Positions 13,385 to 13,733 of a stretch of DNA of 13,733 nucleotides are shown here, one piece after another; position 1 is the first letter of the stretch; every line of letters starts with the position of its first letter. The notes under the pieces were generated by a model. That model was not told the DNA's origin, did no database searches, and saw nothing but the letters and a program-made list of their open reading frames with translations. A program made the translations under genes and the position numbers. The DNA comes from Microcaldota archaeon. Its GTDB lineage: Archaea > Micrarchaeota > Micrarchaeia > Norongarragalinales > UBA8480. The DNA lies in the NCBI GenBank assembly GCA_023246885.1, contig JAHFHN010000005.1, positions 1 through 13,733 of the forward strand. Direction: 5' to 3'.

Positions 13385-13733
13385 ATGGTTACAAAATGGA
13401 GCAGTTCAATGCGTTTAGATGAATATTATACTCTGAAGGGGCTTCGCCGTGAAATTGCTTTAGCGGATAAGCATAGTAACTTGAGTAAAAAACCAATTAG
13501 CCGACTTAATGAAGAATTAATATCTACGCTATCTAGCGATGTTGATATGCTGAACAAAACGTTGAAAGCATTTGGTATGTTTTCAGATAATTCTCGCGAT
13601 TTAAGAAAACGTGTAGATCTAATGAAACGAATTAGAGAAGAACTAGGTAATGTGTTTCTATCTTCTTTGCGTGTAGCTAACTCTATGGATATTGACGTAA
13701 GTCAATCAGTAAAAGAAAAGATTTATCCTGCGT
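13385..13733 (+). CDS. Unrecognised helix-rich protein, 5' part only
   Basis: The frame is open from the ATG at 13385 to the right edge (116 codons, no stop), supported by its own TATA box and ribosome-binding site. The visible part is soluble, charged and probably almost all helical: M-R-L-D-E-Y-Y-T-L-K-G-L-R-R-E (9-23), L-N-E-E-L-I-S-T-L (41-49), D-L-R-K-R-V-D-L-M-K-R-I-R-E-E-L-G (72-88), then F-L-S-S-L-R-V-A-N-S-M-D-I-D-V (91-105). The end (R-E-E-L-G-N ... M-D-I-D) faintly recalls the second half of MazG-type pyrophosphohydrolases, but the expected aspartate after E-E-L is asparagine and the first half does not fit. I do not assign a function. Confidence 0.75.
   Translation, partial: MVTKWSSSMRLDEYYTLKGLRREIALADKHSNLSKKPISRLNEELISTLSSDVDMLNKTLKAFGMFSDNSRDLRKRVDLMKRIREELGNVFLSSLRVANSMDIDVSQSVKEKIYPA

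Noticed and set aside
1..13733. CRISPR arrays, insertion sequences, integrases, tRNA or rRNA genes
   Set aside because: No regularly spaced direct repeats, transposase-like frames or recognisable RNA genes were seen on either strand.

Overview
The window looks like the chromosome of an archaeon, probably a small-genome DPANN-type lineage. Evidence for archaea: a Nop5-fibrillarin pair (box C/D RNA-guided methylation), a type II methionine aminopeptidase, archaeal TATA boxes about 25-30 nt before start codons (several genes look leaderless), and a GGTGAT ribosome-binding site. A DPANN assignment (for example Diapherotrites or a relative) is inference from the minimal Nop5 and the style of the surface proteins; it is not proven here. 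Base composition is AT-rich by eye; it was not computed.

Layout, left to right. (1) 1-1955, minus: the N-terminal 651 residues of a large secreted protein with a glycine-rich segment and tandem Ig-like repeats; it runs off the left edge. (2) 2051-2974, minus: type II methionine aminopeptidase. (3) 3083-3970, minus: multi-pass membrane protein of the flippase-like / LPG-synthase-TM family, divergent from (4) 4017-4664, plus: Trm9-like SAM methyltransferase. (5) 4677-6106, minus: nop5 and fibrillarin overlapping by 4 nt (ATGA); Nop5 lacks its N-terminal fibrillarin-binding domain. (6) 6252-6548, plus: two-TM protein of the PLDc_N type. (7) 6576-10404, minus: a CxxC redoxin followed by a large B12-dependent class II ribonucleotide reductase, a natural electron donor/enzyme pair. 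(8) 10405-10806: a 400-nt non-coding stretch with a strong TATA box and a 36-nt imperfect dyad before the redoxin. (9) 10807-11217, plus: a second small PLDc_N-like membrane protein with a signal peptide. (10) 11266-13173, minus: secreted, C-terminally anchored cysteine-rich protein with two six-cysteine tandem modules. (11) 13174-13384: intergenic region with a nested inverted-repeat structure ending in a hairpin and T-tract, a possible small RNA. (12) 13385-13733, plus: start of an unrecognised, helix-rich protein cut by the right edge.

Most genes serve housekeeping roles (protein maturation, tRNA/rRNA modification, dNTP synthesis). The two large secreted proteins are the accessory part. 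I found no CRISPR array, transposon, intein, tRNA or rRNA. The observations most worth follow-up are the truncated Nop5 beside fibrillarin, the dyad in front of the redoxin-reductase pair, the structured element at 13226-13330, and the six-cysteine repeat protein.
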